Source: Drosophila miranda
Taxonomy: Eukaryota; Arthropoda; Insecta; Diptera; Drosophilidae
Assembly (NCBI RefSeq): GCF_003369915.1
Contig: NC_046675.1
Coordinates: 6,882,001-6,946,000, forward strand
Length of the DNA stretch: 64,000 nt
Direction of reading: 5' to 3'
The notes beneath the pieces are model-generated. The model did not search any database. It was given only the letters and a program-made list of their open reading frames with translations, and was not told where the DNA came from. Each line of letters begins with the position of its first letter. Positions within the stretch are counted from its first letter, which is position 1. Shown one piece after another: positions 12,415 to 24,545 of this stretch. Made by a program: the position numbers and the translations under genes.

Positions 12415-15400
12415 AACACTTTTATATCTATTAAAAAAATGATTTAAGCTTGTCTCTTCTTCTTTTAATTTGGTTTATAATACGAGTGTGTCAAATAAAA
12501 AACGAAAGAGTAGTAATATGGTCCATGGTTTGATTCTCTTCCTAGGCCAGCCAATTAGGAGTCCATTAGGGTGATAATCATGCTCTCGCAGCGTTTCTAA
12601 ATCTTAAAAATCTTGTGTGTATTGTTGAAGATGAGATCTCGACATCTCAATAATGGGATCGGTTGTTTTCATTTTAAGATCACGTTGCCCTCCGGTCTAT
12701 ATGCTCCCCGGACTTACTCCCTCACACACAGGCACACAGAGCTCTTCCTATAACTGGCCCTTGCTTTTGATTCACACGCTCACGATCCTGGCTGAGCTGA
12801 GGAGCTGAGGCTCTAAGCTCGCTCGCTCTCTCCGGCTGGCACTCCCCCTCTCGTTCAGGCAATGTAAATGACGCCCCCACTTTGTGCTGTACGTGATCTT
12901 CTTATACAGTATCTTTTGTGCTACATCTTCTCTGGATAGCCTATCCGGGCTCTGCGGGGCCGAGGCATGTGCACGATTACAGCGCGCAGCGATTTGCGTC
13001 CGTCGACATCTCTGGGAGATCTTTCAAGTCTGTCAAGCAGGGTCCACACACACACCCAGTCTCTCGTCTCTTTGTCTGACATTTGAAAAGAATTTTCACG
13101 TTGTATGAGTTATTTTTTTTTCCACTTCTTCTCGTTGTAGGCAATTACAGTAACAACAAGAAGAGAAACAACTACAACAGCTCTCGAGCACGTACATTTT
13201 CCGGCATTGTACGAAAATTGTGGGAACAATCAACGAAATAAACAAAAGTGCTTTGCATGCCGTTGATTTGTGCTGCAAATTGCTTTGGACTGAAATTACG
13301 GCAACAAGATGGAAAAAAAAACAAAACCCCAGCTTGGCATTGGCAGGGCCGCATCTTCGAATACACTTTTCAGAGCGGCGGTATTGGTATTGGTATTCAA
13401 TAACATATTGGATCTTATAACGCTTCAGAAGTTCAACTTTTCCAAACTTTTCTGATTAAAAATCGGCTCACGATCGATCGTGCTTGCCACGATCTGACAG
13501 ATTGTATGTTTGAAGTCTGATACCCACTTCAAGGGTATTCCATATGCCCATATAGGGACCCCAGAGCCAGAGCAGCAACAAATGAGCCGAGCCGGGTCGA
13601 GCCAAGGAAAGCCACAACTTGGTCAGCAGATTAGAGCACTGGTCTGTTGGAGGGATCCCCGGTGCCAGTCCCTGCTTGACCTCACGTTGGGCAGGGGCCA
13701 AGCAAGCCAGACACGCAGCCTCAGCGCAGTGGCAGCTGTGCGAGGGGATTGGAGTGGGGGGTTGTAAGTAACTTCAGGGTTGATTGATTTCAATTGCAGC
13801 TAGAACAGTGCTCGTCGTCTCAGATGGCCTTGGCTCGCTTTTCACGCTTTTCCAGGCGTTGCACTTAGGCCCAGTCGGGCCTACCTTCCTACCCCTCCGC
13901 ACATCTGACATTAATGGTGATTAATGGAAAGATTGAATGTAATTAAATTTGTTTTTTTTTTTGTTTGTTCCTTTTTTCTGGGCTATAAATTATATGCGAT
14001 TTCAGAAACGCCGTTTGGTTCATTGCTAAAGTACACACAGCAAAAACAACGGCAACAAAAATGTGAAAGCAAAGAGAAATAGCGAAACGACAACAGCAAC
14101 GACGGCAGGCTGGCTTCGCTTTACCGTTACAGCAAGAGCAACAACCAGAGAAGGCAGGCCGGGGAAAAGCAACAACAGCAACAAATCAGCGAGGCCAGCG
14201 TCATAAAATTTTGCCTTTTGCAGCTTTGAATTTATTGCGAGGCGAATGCAGCAGCAGCGCAGTCGGAAATGCGGCCAACGCAGAGTACAAACACCTCTAC
14301 TCGCCTCTGTTTCTCTCTGCTGTGTGTTAGTATGAGGTGAGGTGATTCTCTTTGTATTTCCATCATCACACACCCTCAGAAAAAAAAGAAGAGAATGTGG
14401 AATTCGAGGATCTAAAATGCTTTACCTTTCATAAATATACCCTGCCTGAGTTCCTAAGTTTCGTGTGCGTGTGTGTGTGACTGCATTTCGATTGTAGCCA
14501 TTAAAATCTTGAAATTGCATGCTAATAACCGTACACTGGCCCGCTAGTTAAGTGGGCAAATATGTTGTACATGCTCGTTACTAAATGCAAGCATGTAATT
14601 TGCCTCCTTTCGCAATGCCATTATTACATATTGCATTCTTGATTCGCCCGGCCGCCTCTAAGCAGGAGAGAGGGAGATATACATACAGATACATATATGC
14701 ACATATACATATGTGTGTTCATGTGCATAGCTGTGCCTAGCAACAAAAAACGAGGCGAAAGCTTAGCTTCGTTGCAAAGCTTTGATACCGTTTTATAAGC
14801 TCTACAATTGATATACAATTTGGTTTTTTTGCTTTAAATATCTTTAGTAACCGCAAATGAAAACAAATACAACAAAAATACTTCTATCAATCGGAAATGC
14901 TTCCTTATCGGCGTTGCAAACATCTGCGGAAAATCATAATAGCCTCTGCAGGGTATTGTACTTTTCTATGTGTATTTGTTGTGGGATAAAACAGAGCTAA
15001 GGCATTGCCAGACAGCAGCAGTGGCATAGTCGTAGGCAGCACCAGGGGCCGGGAGGCGGGGGCCAGCATCAATCATCATCAAGCCAGGGCATAGTTTGGA
15101 TCTAAGGCCCCCACTCTGCCGGAAGTCGCAGCCAATCTAATGTTAAGTGCCCACTCCACTCCACTGGGCTACGCGTAACAGAAAAATTACGACTAGAAAG
15201 CATTTTCCCTATTTTTTAGTGTTTGAACACAGTGGAGCCTCCTCATGGGTGTGGATAGTGATTGATGAACGAGAAAATGAAGATGGTTCGACATCCTCTG
15301 CTCGCCAACTAATGGATTCGACCCTAATTAATACAGTGGAATCTCTCAGGGCAGACAGATCCCCTAATATCTCTATTGGGCGGTTGGAAATCGTGAGTGT

Positions 15401-16900
15401 AAGCTGTTGTTGCCAGAACGGTCTTCACTGTACGTGCCATCCGTAGCCCGAGGTTCCAGATGGGTCATCGTCAGCCCTGGGTTGGAATAGCTACCACAAA
15501 AAGGTTGTTCCCTCCTACTAGATGATGGTTCACTGTGCATTGCAATGTAGCCCGAGGCCCCATCTGCGTCTAGTTGATATAGATTTATTTGTACCCTTTA
15601 TAGGTATTATATAGGCGTATATTTCAATCGTTCACAGATTGCTTGTTTCCTCCTAGACGAGGGTTCACTGTCCGTTGCATCCGTAGCCCGTGGCTGGCTC
15701 CGCTGAGTCATTCTCTTTCTCCTTCCTTTTCTACACTCGAGTGCTCCGAATTTTCTTTACGCTTTGGAAACAGCGGAAAAGGGCCCCAACCCCGACCAAA
15801 ACCATTTCGTAGGCAAATAAAAAGCTTTTAAGATCTTTTTTTTTTTTGTTTTACATTTGTATTTTCAAAGTTTTTTTTAAGTTTTTTTTTTAGTTTTTTT
15901 TTAGTTTTTTTTTTGTTTTTGTTTTTTGCTCTTTACAGTATTTTTTTGTTTGCGTAAGTTTGACAAAATTTGTTAGTTTCGTTGGAGGAAATATACACAA
16001 TGCTTTTGTTGTTTTTGTTTTTGTTTTTTTGTTAGCTGCTTGGGATCGTAGGTCCCATACAATATACACAGGTTGGTTGTTCAAAATAAAATATTTGGGA
16101 GAGTCGAAAGCTAAGAGAAATAATTTTGCCGAAATAATATACATATATAATCGTACATGGATGATTGAACGTACAGATATAAAGACATAGACACGATCAG
16201 GGTGCGTGTGTGTATGAACTTAAAGAGGGATTTGTTTAAATAATTTCTGTTATAATTACATTTTAATTATTGAGATCATGACACAAAGTACATTTCGAAT
16301 ACTTTTGGCACACGCGTGCATCAAAGACCGAAACACGCTGAGAACGCTTGAATTTTTGGGAAGTCGGGTGGGGGGGGTGTGGGGTTTGGGTCTTATCTAA
16401 TATCTAGTGGATGCATAGCAAGAGACCATCATTGTTATCTGCAAGATCGTACAGATGCAATTTCCTAATTACAATTTAATCTATCATAAAAGTGCTGATA
16501 CCAATTGAAGTCTTTCGTTTTGCTATCATTTACGTATGCTAATGCACAGATATCTCTCTCTCTCTCTACATAAATATAAATAAATACATCTACATAATAT
16601 ATATCTTCATAATTTCAATAGTTATATCTATCGCTATGCATCCGGGTTTTTTTCGCGCACGTTTCGGCTATGCACGCGCGTTGATCTTTTCGTGTTGTTT
16701 TTCGCTTTTCGTCTGCTTTTTAGCGCTCTTCGACTTGGCGCTTTTTGTTGGACAACATTTGGGATCGTCAAGTCTTTGTTTAAACAATTATATACATAAA
16801 AGCTTTATGCATACGTAAATAAAAAAAAAAAAACAAATCACTTTCAAAACATTAAAATTACGTTCACAGTAAATATAATGTATTGCAATGGTTGTTGCGG
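12415..16900. other. Gene-poor stretch left of the CIP/KIP-like gene
   Basis: No supported protein gene is visible. Contents are simple sequence, a triplicated motif at 15.4-15.7 kb (listed), and long T-rich runs at about 15.84-16.05 kb that, read on the minus strand, are A-rich and could belong to a long 3' UTR of the gene ending at 16924. Several AATAAA-like strings occur on the minus strand here, so the true 3' end cannot be fixed. Confidence 0.5.
15421..15698. repeat. Triplicated ~35-bp motif
   Basis: Three diverged copies of a motif centred on TTCACTGT...GCATCCGTAGCCCG lie at about 15421-15456, 15527-15562 and 15663-15698. Copies two and three are also preceded by a shared CTCCTA-AGA-GATGG-like lead-in, so the duplicated unit is longer than the core. 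Spacing is about 105-135 bp. It is not obviously coding. Confidence 0.7.
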
Positions 16901-16923
16901 CTGCAACTGCGGCTGCACGACTC

Positions 16924-19900
16924 CTACTCGTCCTTCTTATTCATGATCTTTCCGATTTCGCTATTACCACTATCCAGAACCAGAGCGGTACAGTTATTAT
17001 TGTTGTTGTTGTTGTTATTGTTGTTGTTGTTCTTCTTGTTGTTGTTGTTATTGCTGTTGCTGCATTTTGGCACATTCGAAATGGTTTTGGGGGCCTTGCG
17101 CTCGCGGTAAAAGCCTGAAACGATAATGGGGGGAAAAAGGAAAAGTGGCAATTAGTCACAGTGCAGGAACTCGTATAAATAGCTGTACAAAAACGAACAC
17201 AAAGTGCATACAACACTTGAGAAAGCAATAGTTGATATTCCAACGAAATGATACCCGCTAATTTATTTGCCACAAAATCGAAAGTTGGTAGGAAACATGC
17301 ATAAATCTTTGGAATTACACCGAACAAACAAAAACATAAATATACTCTCCACGAATGTAGGGTGCACAAATAGAAAAAAAAGCAACACAAGTTTCAGCGT
17401 CATTTTTGACCTTCAGAAGGCAAAAGGGAAAGCAATGCAAGACTGCAGCTGCGAGTACTTGGAGCATGGAGGGAGCTTTCTTATCGCATTTGAGAGTGAG
17501 TGGGCTCTCTCTCCCTCTACCTGGTCATTGGCTAGACGATAAATGTCATGGGCAGTCGTCGCCATTGCCACGACATCAAAAGGCAATCGCAAAAATGCAA
17601 TGATGTGAGAGGAATGCGAAAGAGAGCAAAATGGAAAAGTGGGCAAGAGAGAAAGGGCCGTGAATGAAGGCAGAGTGTGGGAGAGTGGAAGAGCACAGTG
17701 AATGATTTTGCGTTTAATGAAAGAACAAGGAGAGCAGGCAATAAATGGTTGTGTAGTCATTGAGCTTAAGCAGCAACGCATGCCAAATGCGTTCTAAATG
17801 GCACATCAACCTTGATGGTGTTGGCGCTTTTTATATACATACAGATGTACAGATGTACACTCATAGTCTCAATCGGACAAGCCGCAGCTGCGGTTGCTTC
17901 ATCACGTAAACCGCTCTAAAGCTTAGACACTAGGCTAGGGGCTAGGGGCTACGGGCAGGGCAGGCCATAGGCAAACACCAGCCACTCACTCACTGCGCAG
18001 TGACCTAAAAGCGACCAGAAACAGCAACGGAACGCAGCCGCAGATGACGACGAAAACAGCGCTTGCGGCGTTTTAATCAAATGTACAGTTAGAGAAAATT
18101 ATAAGCCATGCCAACGACAACGACAAAGAACTTGATGCGAAACGAGGCAATGAACAAGAGTGGGGGAGAGAAAGATCGTAGTCGCCAACGTTGTCGGCGA
18201 TTCTGTTAATGTAAAGGAGCTGGTGGTTAGACACAGACCGCTTTGTAATAAGCGGGGGGGAGGGGAGTGCGGAGCGCATTTGTAATTTACCGTTATTACT
18301 ATGACCACGGAACCTCCCAAGCACGCACACAGGCTTAACATTATGATTTCTACACACACGAACACAAGCAAAGCGAACCACAAAAGATATGAGAAATCTG
18401 TGAAGAGGCGCAACAACAAAACGCGTTTTGTTTACGAAATGTGTGGGGAGAGACAGACCGATGAAAACAGGAACGGCAACAAAATAATATACTCATAAAT
18501 ATTTATATGGGAAGAAGCGAGTTTCAGCATACATAATTTGTATACATACATTCATACATACATATGTGCATAAGTATGCGTGTGTGTAAGCTTTCGAAGA
18601 ATCTCGGGCCTTATTGGGGCGGGGAGTGGTAAAAATCCCAAGCAAAACAAAAAGCACAAAACAAAGCGCTTCTAACTGTGAAGTACAGTGGTGGCCAAAA
18701 CATGGCAAAACAAGATGTGTGCGAGAGCAAAAGAAAGAGCTTGAGAGCGCAATGGAGATAACAGAACTTGTCTAATTGTATGAGACTCGACTCTTCTCTG
18801 GACCTGCCACAAATTCTGACTACTGAACGCTGCTGTACTTACGCGATCAGAGCGAGATGGAGCTCGTGACCTTCACGACGAGTTTTGAAAAACAACATCC
18901 ACAACATGCGTGCGTTCGTAGTACTACGCATAAACACACAGACACGTGAACGCACACACTCTCAACTCGCTTATCAGCAGAGAACCACCACTAAAAATAA
19001 ACATGAAAATACAAATTCGCGCCAAAACGCAAAAAACACCATCAGCAGGCTCCATTGGCTCCTCGTGCGCCAAGAAAAACAAAACACGAAGTGGAGGCCA
19101 GCTTTGGGAGCCGAGGTCTTTGATACTCTTGCAGATCCATTGTTCGTAAGGAAACGCTGTACATACATATATCATAAAAACTTCAATTCTGAAAATATTT
19201 ACATAGCAGAGCTCTAAAGGTTTCTTTTGCTGTTTAGCTTATGCCTGAGTTTGGTTATCTGACAAATACTTGTTTTTATACCGATTCATATGGAAACAGA
19301 GAATACGCCTATATGGGCTCCACGTCATAAAAGTCAGATGTCAGGAATGTCACGTTTTTAGTTACAAACCTCTAGTCAATTTAAAAATACCCTCTACAAG
19401 GGTAGAGGAAACACCTCCTCTCTCTCTCAAAAAACGAATTAGAGGTACAAAGAGGAGCAAAGAAAAAGAGAGCGCGAGCAGCCTGTTTGTCTATACGCGC
19501 GCGCGTGTCTGTGTGTGTGAGGGCTGACGTCGTATAAGAGTGACGCCGCTGTGGGTTGAGATTGCGTTTGTCGTTGTGGGTGCGGCCGCTGTACACACAA
19601 AAAAAACAACAACTACAACACTACCACAACTTATGTACAGTCGCCCGCTCTTGGCAGGCGTGTGCCAAGTAGTTGTTGTATTTGTAATTTTGTTCCATCC
19701 AATTCATGCACACATATGCACTTGCACAAGAGCAGCAGCAATAAGGCGTTGGCGCTGATTTTAATTTAATTGAGGCCTCTCAATTAATTGCTCTGCAGCA
19801 GTAGCAGCTGCACTCCTGACGCAATCACCGTTGTCGCTGTCCGAAGATTATGGGATGCAGAATATAGAAAAGAATCTTTTTGGCGCGTAGAACAAAACGG

Positions 19901-21163
19901 GATTGTTATTCAACAGTTTTTCTCCCATACGTACAGTCTGCGGGTTTGTTTTTTTCGACAAGACAAACTGGCGGCAGATAGCAGCGGCAAGAGAGGGCTT
20001 TTTTCCAGTTTTCCAGTTTTTGTCTGAAACTCAATTTGTTTCGCTTCGACCTTCACCAACGAAATTGATAACAGGCCAAAGCCCGAGCGAAAGGACCAAC
20101 AAAAGAAAAATCAAAATCAAATTTGTATTTTTGCGTGGTTGTCCATCAAAATGTCTATAGCGAAACAAACGCGAAACGAACGGAAGATGGGGAATGGAGA
20201 AGCGGCAGGGGTAGAAAGAACCCTTCAGCAAACCTCATATAACACTGCAGTGTGTATACAGTTGGGGTAAACACTCATACTGATTAGTAGGATTTTAATA
20301 CAGACAAGGCTCGGATATAAAAACTTCCAGAAATTAGAAATGTGCAAAACTGCTAATCAAACAATCCGAAAGTATCTGTACAGACTCAAGTGTTTCAGTT
20401 TCCCGATTAGAAACGGCCCCGAAACGAACGGATTTTACTTTTTCAAAGGACACTGCATCGAGTTACAGTTCCTCAGGATGTGCACCTGAACCAGGGAGAG
20501 TGAAAGAGTAACAATAAGAAGAAAAAAAACGAACGAAAGGGAAGCAAAAGAGGAGATTGACAAAACAACAAAATCTCAAACAAGGGTGGTTTCTCACACA
20601 GATTTGGGGTTGGTTGACTGCCGGGCAAAGGAAGGGAAAAAATAGAATATAAGAAGGAACCGTAACGTAACGAAAAGGGAAACGAAAATCAGGTGCTGCC
20701 AGTTGGTGGAACTCATACGAAATATCCTACGAATCTCACCTTTAATCCCTTGAGGAAGACGTCCGTACGGCTTCTGCCCGCATGATCTAATGATCAGGTC
20801 CTTGCGTTCAGCGCTGTTGCTGATGATCACCTTGGCGGTGGTTGCAATCTGGCTAGGCGTCAGTGCCACCCCCGCTGGAGAGGGCTCAAAGGGCATCGTC
20901 TGACACTTGGAAGGGAGCCGGTAAAGACGGTTCAGCTGCTCGAGCTCCTCCTCGGCCAGAATATCCACGCCGTATCTGGCCTGGACGCGGCACAGGCCTT
21001 TTTTCGTTACATCGGCCAGGCTCTTATTAATGCTGGCGCTAACCTCGTCCCGATCGGTTCCGAACAGATTGCAGCAGGCGCGATTGGCCACGGCCACTGG
21101 GGTGGGACGGCGTGGCTCCAGCGTCAGGCTCGACCAAAGTGGGGGCACCTGAATGGGCGCCAT
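16924..21163 (-). CDS. Putative CIP/KIP-type CDK inhibitor-like protein
   Basis: Two coding exons, 20740-21163 and 16924-17114, joined across a 3.6-kb GT-AG intron, give about 204 residues. Near the N terminus, ACCNLFG (residues 29-35) aligns with the cyclin-binding ACRNLFG block of p27/p21 proteins, but the Arg of the RxLFG motif is Cys here. About 45 residues later, LNRLYRLP (77-84) falls where CIP/KIP proteins have the FYYRP segment. The splice creates LPQGIKGFYRERK (about 136-148), which resembles the C-terminal PIP box of p21 (hydrophobic, then FY, then basic residues) without the leading Gln in register. A poly-Asn tract follows, interrupted by Lys, and the protein ends NKKDE. If the assignment is right it acts in the nucleus on cyclin-CDK complexes and possibly PCNA. 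The resemblance is by eye only and the gene may be an unrelated insect protein. The gene itself is well supported by frame and splice signals. Confidence 0.6.
17115..20739 (-). other. Large intron of the CIP/KIP-like gene
   Basis: The donor AAAG|GTGAGA at 20740/20739 and acceptor TTTCAG|GC at 17115/17114 bound this intron. Inside I see no convincing nested gene. It holds GA-rich stretches, CRE/E-box-like strings near 19.5 kb (TGACGTCG), and low-complexity CAA/ACA sequence. An intron this long next to compact genes suggests regulatory content. Confidence 0.55.
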
Positions 21164-21676
21164 CGTACACTTTGCTATATTCTTCCTTCTTTCACTTGAG
21201 TTGATTCCCCTTTTTCTCTTTTGCTTGCTTTGCAGTACTTTCTGTATCGCTTTCTGCTTTCACTTGAACTTTTCTTTGTACTATTTTTGTTGGACTTTTC
21301 TCCGCTGGCACATTACAAACACAGCGCGAAAATCAACTCGCAGAGAAGTCACGTACCGTACCGCGCATTGCTTTAATTGGTTTTCTATTGGCACATTTCT
21401 TGTGGATTTTAATGATTTTTTGTAGCTAATATATTTGTAGGTGATATTTTCTTTATCGATGGAACTTTCTGAATTCTAAGTAAAATTCAACACTGTTTTC
21501 TGGTTTCATTGCTACGGTCAGATGCTTTGGTGAGTGTACTTTCGCGTACGCAAACAATTGTTCATCATGTAAATTTAGGGTTGTGGGCCGCGGAGTGCTT
21601 GTTGTGCCGAGCGCGGCGGTCGAATTTTGATTGTTGTTTCTTCTGCTGCCTCAACACCAATATAGCTTCTCGTATA

Positions 21677-22321
21677 TTAACCCACTCAAGCCCCCTCTAT
21701 TTAAACAGTTCAACTTGAGGTAAATGGCGGAAAATATTACTGATTGAAAAATTCTTGTAGATCAATGCCGCGATATCTTTCAGCTGGACTGTGCTAAAAT
21801 TATTATATTTTCATTATGTTAGCTGGAATATGAAATGCCCCCTTGGCTTGTAATGGGTTAATCGTTCTCCGTCAAGGATGGGAAACCATATTGCTTAATT
21901 TTGATGTTCCGTCAAATATTATAAGCTAGATAAGACATTATGCCGTGCCCACATAATTTTATTCGATAAACGAATTAATTTTCTACTCGGCTGGCATATT
22001 TTTAATACTTGTTTTAATTGGATTTTGTCTAAAAAAGGTTTTAGCAAAAAAGGTCGAGGGCTGCGTGACCGCCGAAGTACCGAGAAAATATGTTTAGGCA
22101 TACCGAAATATACCGTCTCATTTTTAAAATATACCGTAAATATACCGATGACTTAACCCATTTAACCCCCTCTATTTAAATAGGGAACAACTTACGTTGA
22201 ACAGCGGAGAATAATACTACTATAATTAATGGTGTAGGTCCATCCTATCCCACATCTTTGCTTAAAAAAAGACCACGACATCTTTCACAGCGGGTTAATC
22301 GTTCACTGTCCAAATGTTTAG
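21677..22321 (+). repeat. Direct duplication of a ~480-bp unit (partial)
   Basis: The string TTAACCCA-TCAA-CCCCCTCTATTTAAA occurs at 21677 and again, diverged, at 22153. Downstream of each, a second shared string ATCTTTCA..GC, GGGTTAATCGTTC.C.GTC occurs at about 21770-21877 and 22287-22321. The order is the same in both, so this is a degenerate tandem copy. A third, unrelated repeat element (21895-22150) sits between the two copies. Confidence 0.65.
21895..22150 (-). repeat. Dispersed repeat copy with promoter-like motifs (inverted copy)
   Basis: Read on the minus strand this matches the copy at 30130-30360: GACCTTTTTTGCTAAAACC, AAAATCCAAT.AAA, a TAGAAAA.T.ATTC string, then GGGCA.GGC and GACGGAA. 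A second block (22085-22150) matches 30305-30355, with three CGGTATATTT motifs. On the minus strand the CGGTATATTT block comes first and is followed by GGCGGTCACGCAGCC, close to Drosophila core-promoter motif 1. It looks like a member of a short non-autonomous transposable element family, perhaps INE-1-like. Confidence 0.65.
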
Positions 22322-23760
22322 CTATTATTAGCTAAATAGAACCCTCTGCACTAAATTGATTGAGGAATCAATTTTTTTACAAGATTGGCTAATTTTTTTG
22401 CATGCTTTTCGGATTTTTTTATAAAATAAAGGTCAACTAAAAATGAAACGTACATATGGATAAGAAAATTCTCGCCCATTATGCTGGACAGGTTTATCTA
22501 TGAGCATGGAATTTGTATACCCCTCACTTTGGGTTCTTTTAATTATTGTTAATTCATTCTGTTGTCCAAGCTGCTTTGAAACCCAATAAATTATGACTTT
22601 TCTTAAATAGACATTTTTTGATATATACATGTGTTTCACGGTATCTAAACTACTGCACAAAAGTGTGATTTCATTAAATGACGTCATATTCCCTGCATCA
22701 ATAGTTTTAGTAAGTGAAGGAACGGCTTCACACACGGAGCATGATACTATGTTCATATATCGGCATACCTTATACTATGCCCATATGTAAATATTTGTCT
22801 GCTTGACCGCTGTTGTTGTACTAAGTTAATAGGTTAACATAGTTTTGGGCCCATATCCAAGGTCAAGCCGAGTGACATGCGACATTAAACGACCTAATTG
22901 GCCAGACGAGACGTGCCTAGAAGCAAAACAAAATGTAAAAGTAAAGCAAATATAAAAACAACAACAAAAAAATAAAAACACTTTCGCGCTCGCGGCGGTA
23001 GTTGGAGCGTAGCAACAACAGTTAGCACAAACGAAAGTGAAAAGAGTTGAAAACCACATAGAAATTATAGGTGGAAGTGGCAGCGAAACGGGGAATGGTA
23101 ATAGATCGATGTGGGATGAGCGTAGTTTCAATAATGCTGAATCATCAGTCAGGCAGGGGACCAGCAGCTGGAATTTCGTGGCCTCTCTTCCTTTCGCTTT
23201 GACCAGGCCGATTAGTCATTTTCAAGTGTGGCCCAGACAAAGGATCGGGATTTATCATCATATTTTTCTTTTTGGCGCGATGTCCAAATCGGGAACTGAG
23301 GGAGTGTGGCAAGTACCTGCCCGACCGATGAACAAGGGTTCAGGGGTTGAGATTGAGGCACAGGTCGGACGGAGCATGCAAAAACCAACCCTCGCGCCAA
23401 AAAAAAGGGAAAAAAGAACGCACACAAACTGGAAAGAATATGTGAAAGTTGCGGGATCCTTCCCCCCGCCTGATCACGTCAACCCCCTGACGACTGATTA
23501 CTGCGTCATTCCTCTTTTGAATGCAGGGCTAGAAAAAACACTCACACATGCGAGTGTGCGAGGATTCGTGTGTGTATTTGTATCTGTTCTATGTACGTGC
23601 TGGGGTCTACAGATGAATACTTTTCGCCGTCTCTTACGCCGAAAGAAAAGCAGCTTGTCAATGGAAAAACTCAAGCTGTTTTCGGTGGTTCTACGCCGCT
23701 CGAAATTAGTGCATTGCCCACGTACTACGACGTCACGTAAGCAGCGGAAGACAACGGAAC

Positions 23761-23780
23761 TCTCTCTCTCTCTCTCTCTT
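23761..23780. repeat. (TC)n microsatellite
   Basis: About ten TC dinucleotides in a row. GA/TC runs can bind GAGA factor, but nothing else here marks a promoter. Confidence 0.85.
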
Positions 23781-24510
23781 TCAAATGAATGAAACTGTCG
23801 CACGCGCTGGCCATAAGGTTAAATGCTGCTGTTAATGTTAATGGGAGAGCAAGCAAAGGAGTGGAAGAGTGGGGGCATTGTGGATTTTTTGTATGAAAGA
23901 GATTGTCGAGAAAATCTAAGTTTATTTCTGGAATAATCATTATTATTTGTTGCTATTCGTGGTTGCTACTCACACTCCAGAGCCAAAGAGTGCGGTGACT
24001 GAGAGGGGTGGTAGGTAGCTGTTGACGTCACGTGCCTCTAATTAATAAATGAGCTCATTAAACAATTCGTTCTCTTATTTTCTCTCATCAGCATCAGCTG
24101 GCTGGGTCTTTTTTTCCGCTCTCTGTGTTTGTGTGGGTGTGTGCAGTGTGCAATATGTGGATTCTGTTTGTGGCGAGTGCACTTCCCCCAGCTGTAAAAC
24201 TTATCTAGGGTCGCCAGCTATATTTAGTGCGTGCACGCGTGGGGTGGTGTGTTTGTGTCTGTGTTTCGCCCTCGTCTTTGACATGCATCATAAATTCTGC
24301 CTACCCCCCCATCTACACAGACACACAGATGCAACCTGCCACCATGTCATCCGCCCCCCTGCTCTTTCTCTCTCCTCTCTCTCTTTACCTTTGCTGCGGC
24401 TTTTTCTTATTTCATTTTTTGAGGCATCTGTAAATTTTGCGCCAATTTCTGCGGCTGCTGGTGCCGCTGTTGCCCTCATCATCATCTCAGGCAGAGACAG
24501 AGGAAAACAG

Positions 24511-24512
<2 letters not shown>

Positions 24513-24542
<30 letters not shown>
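24513..24542. repeat. (AG)n microsatellite
   Basis: About 15 uninterrupted AG dinucleotides. It is a possible GAGA-factor binding tract; no adjacent gene start is evident. Confidence 0.9.

Positions 24543-24545
<3 letters not shown>

Noticed and set aside
15147-15446. 99-codon plus-strand frame
   Set aside because: Overlaps the first copy of the triplicated non-coding motif, and the other two copies do not keep a frame.
22433-22756. 107-codon minus-strand frame in the repeat region
   Set aside because: Composition is protein-like and it could be a fragment of a mobile element, but I recognise no motif and no splice continuation.
23037-23792. 251-codon open frame on the plus strand
   Set aside because: It starts at GTG, not ATG; its composition is patchy, it ends in a translated TC microsatellite, and no domain or splice context supports it.
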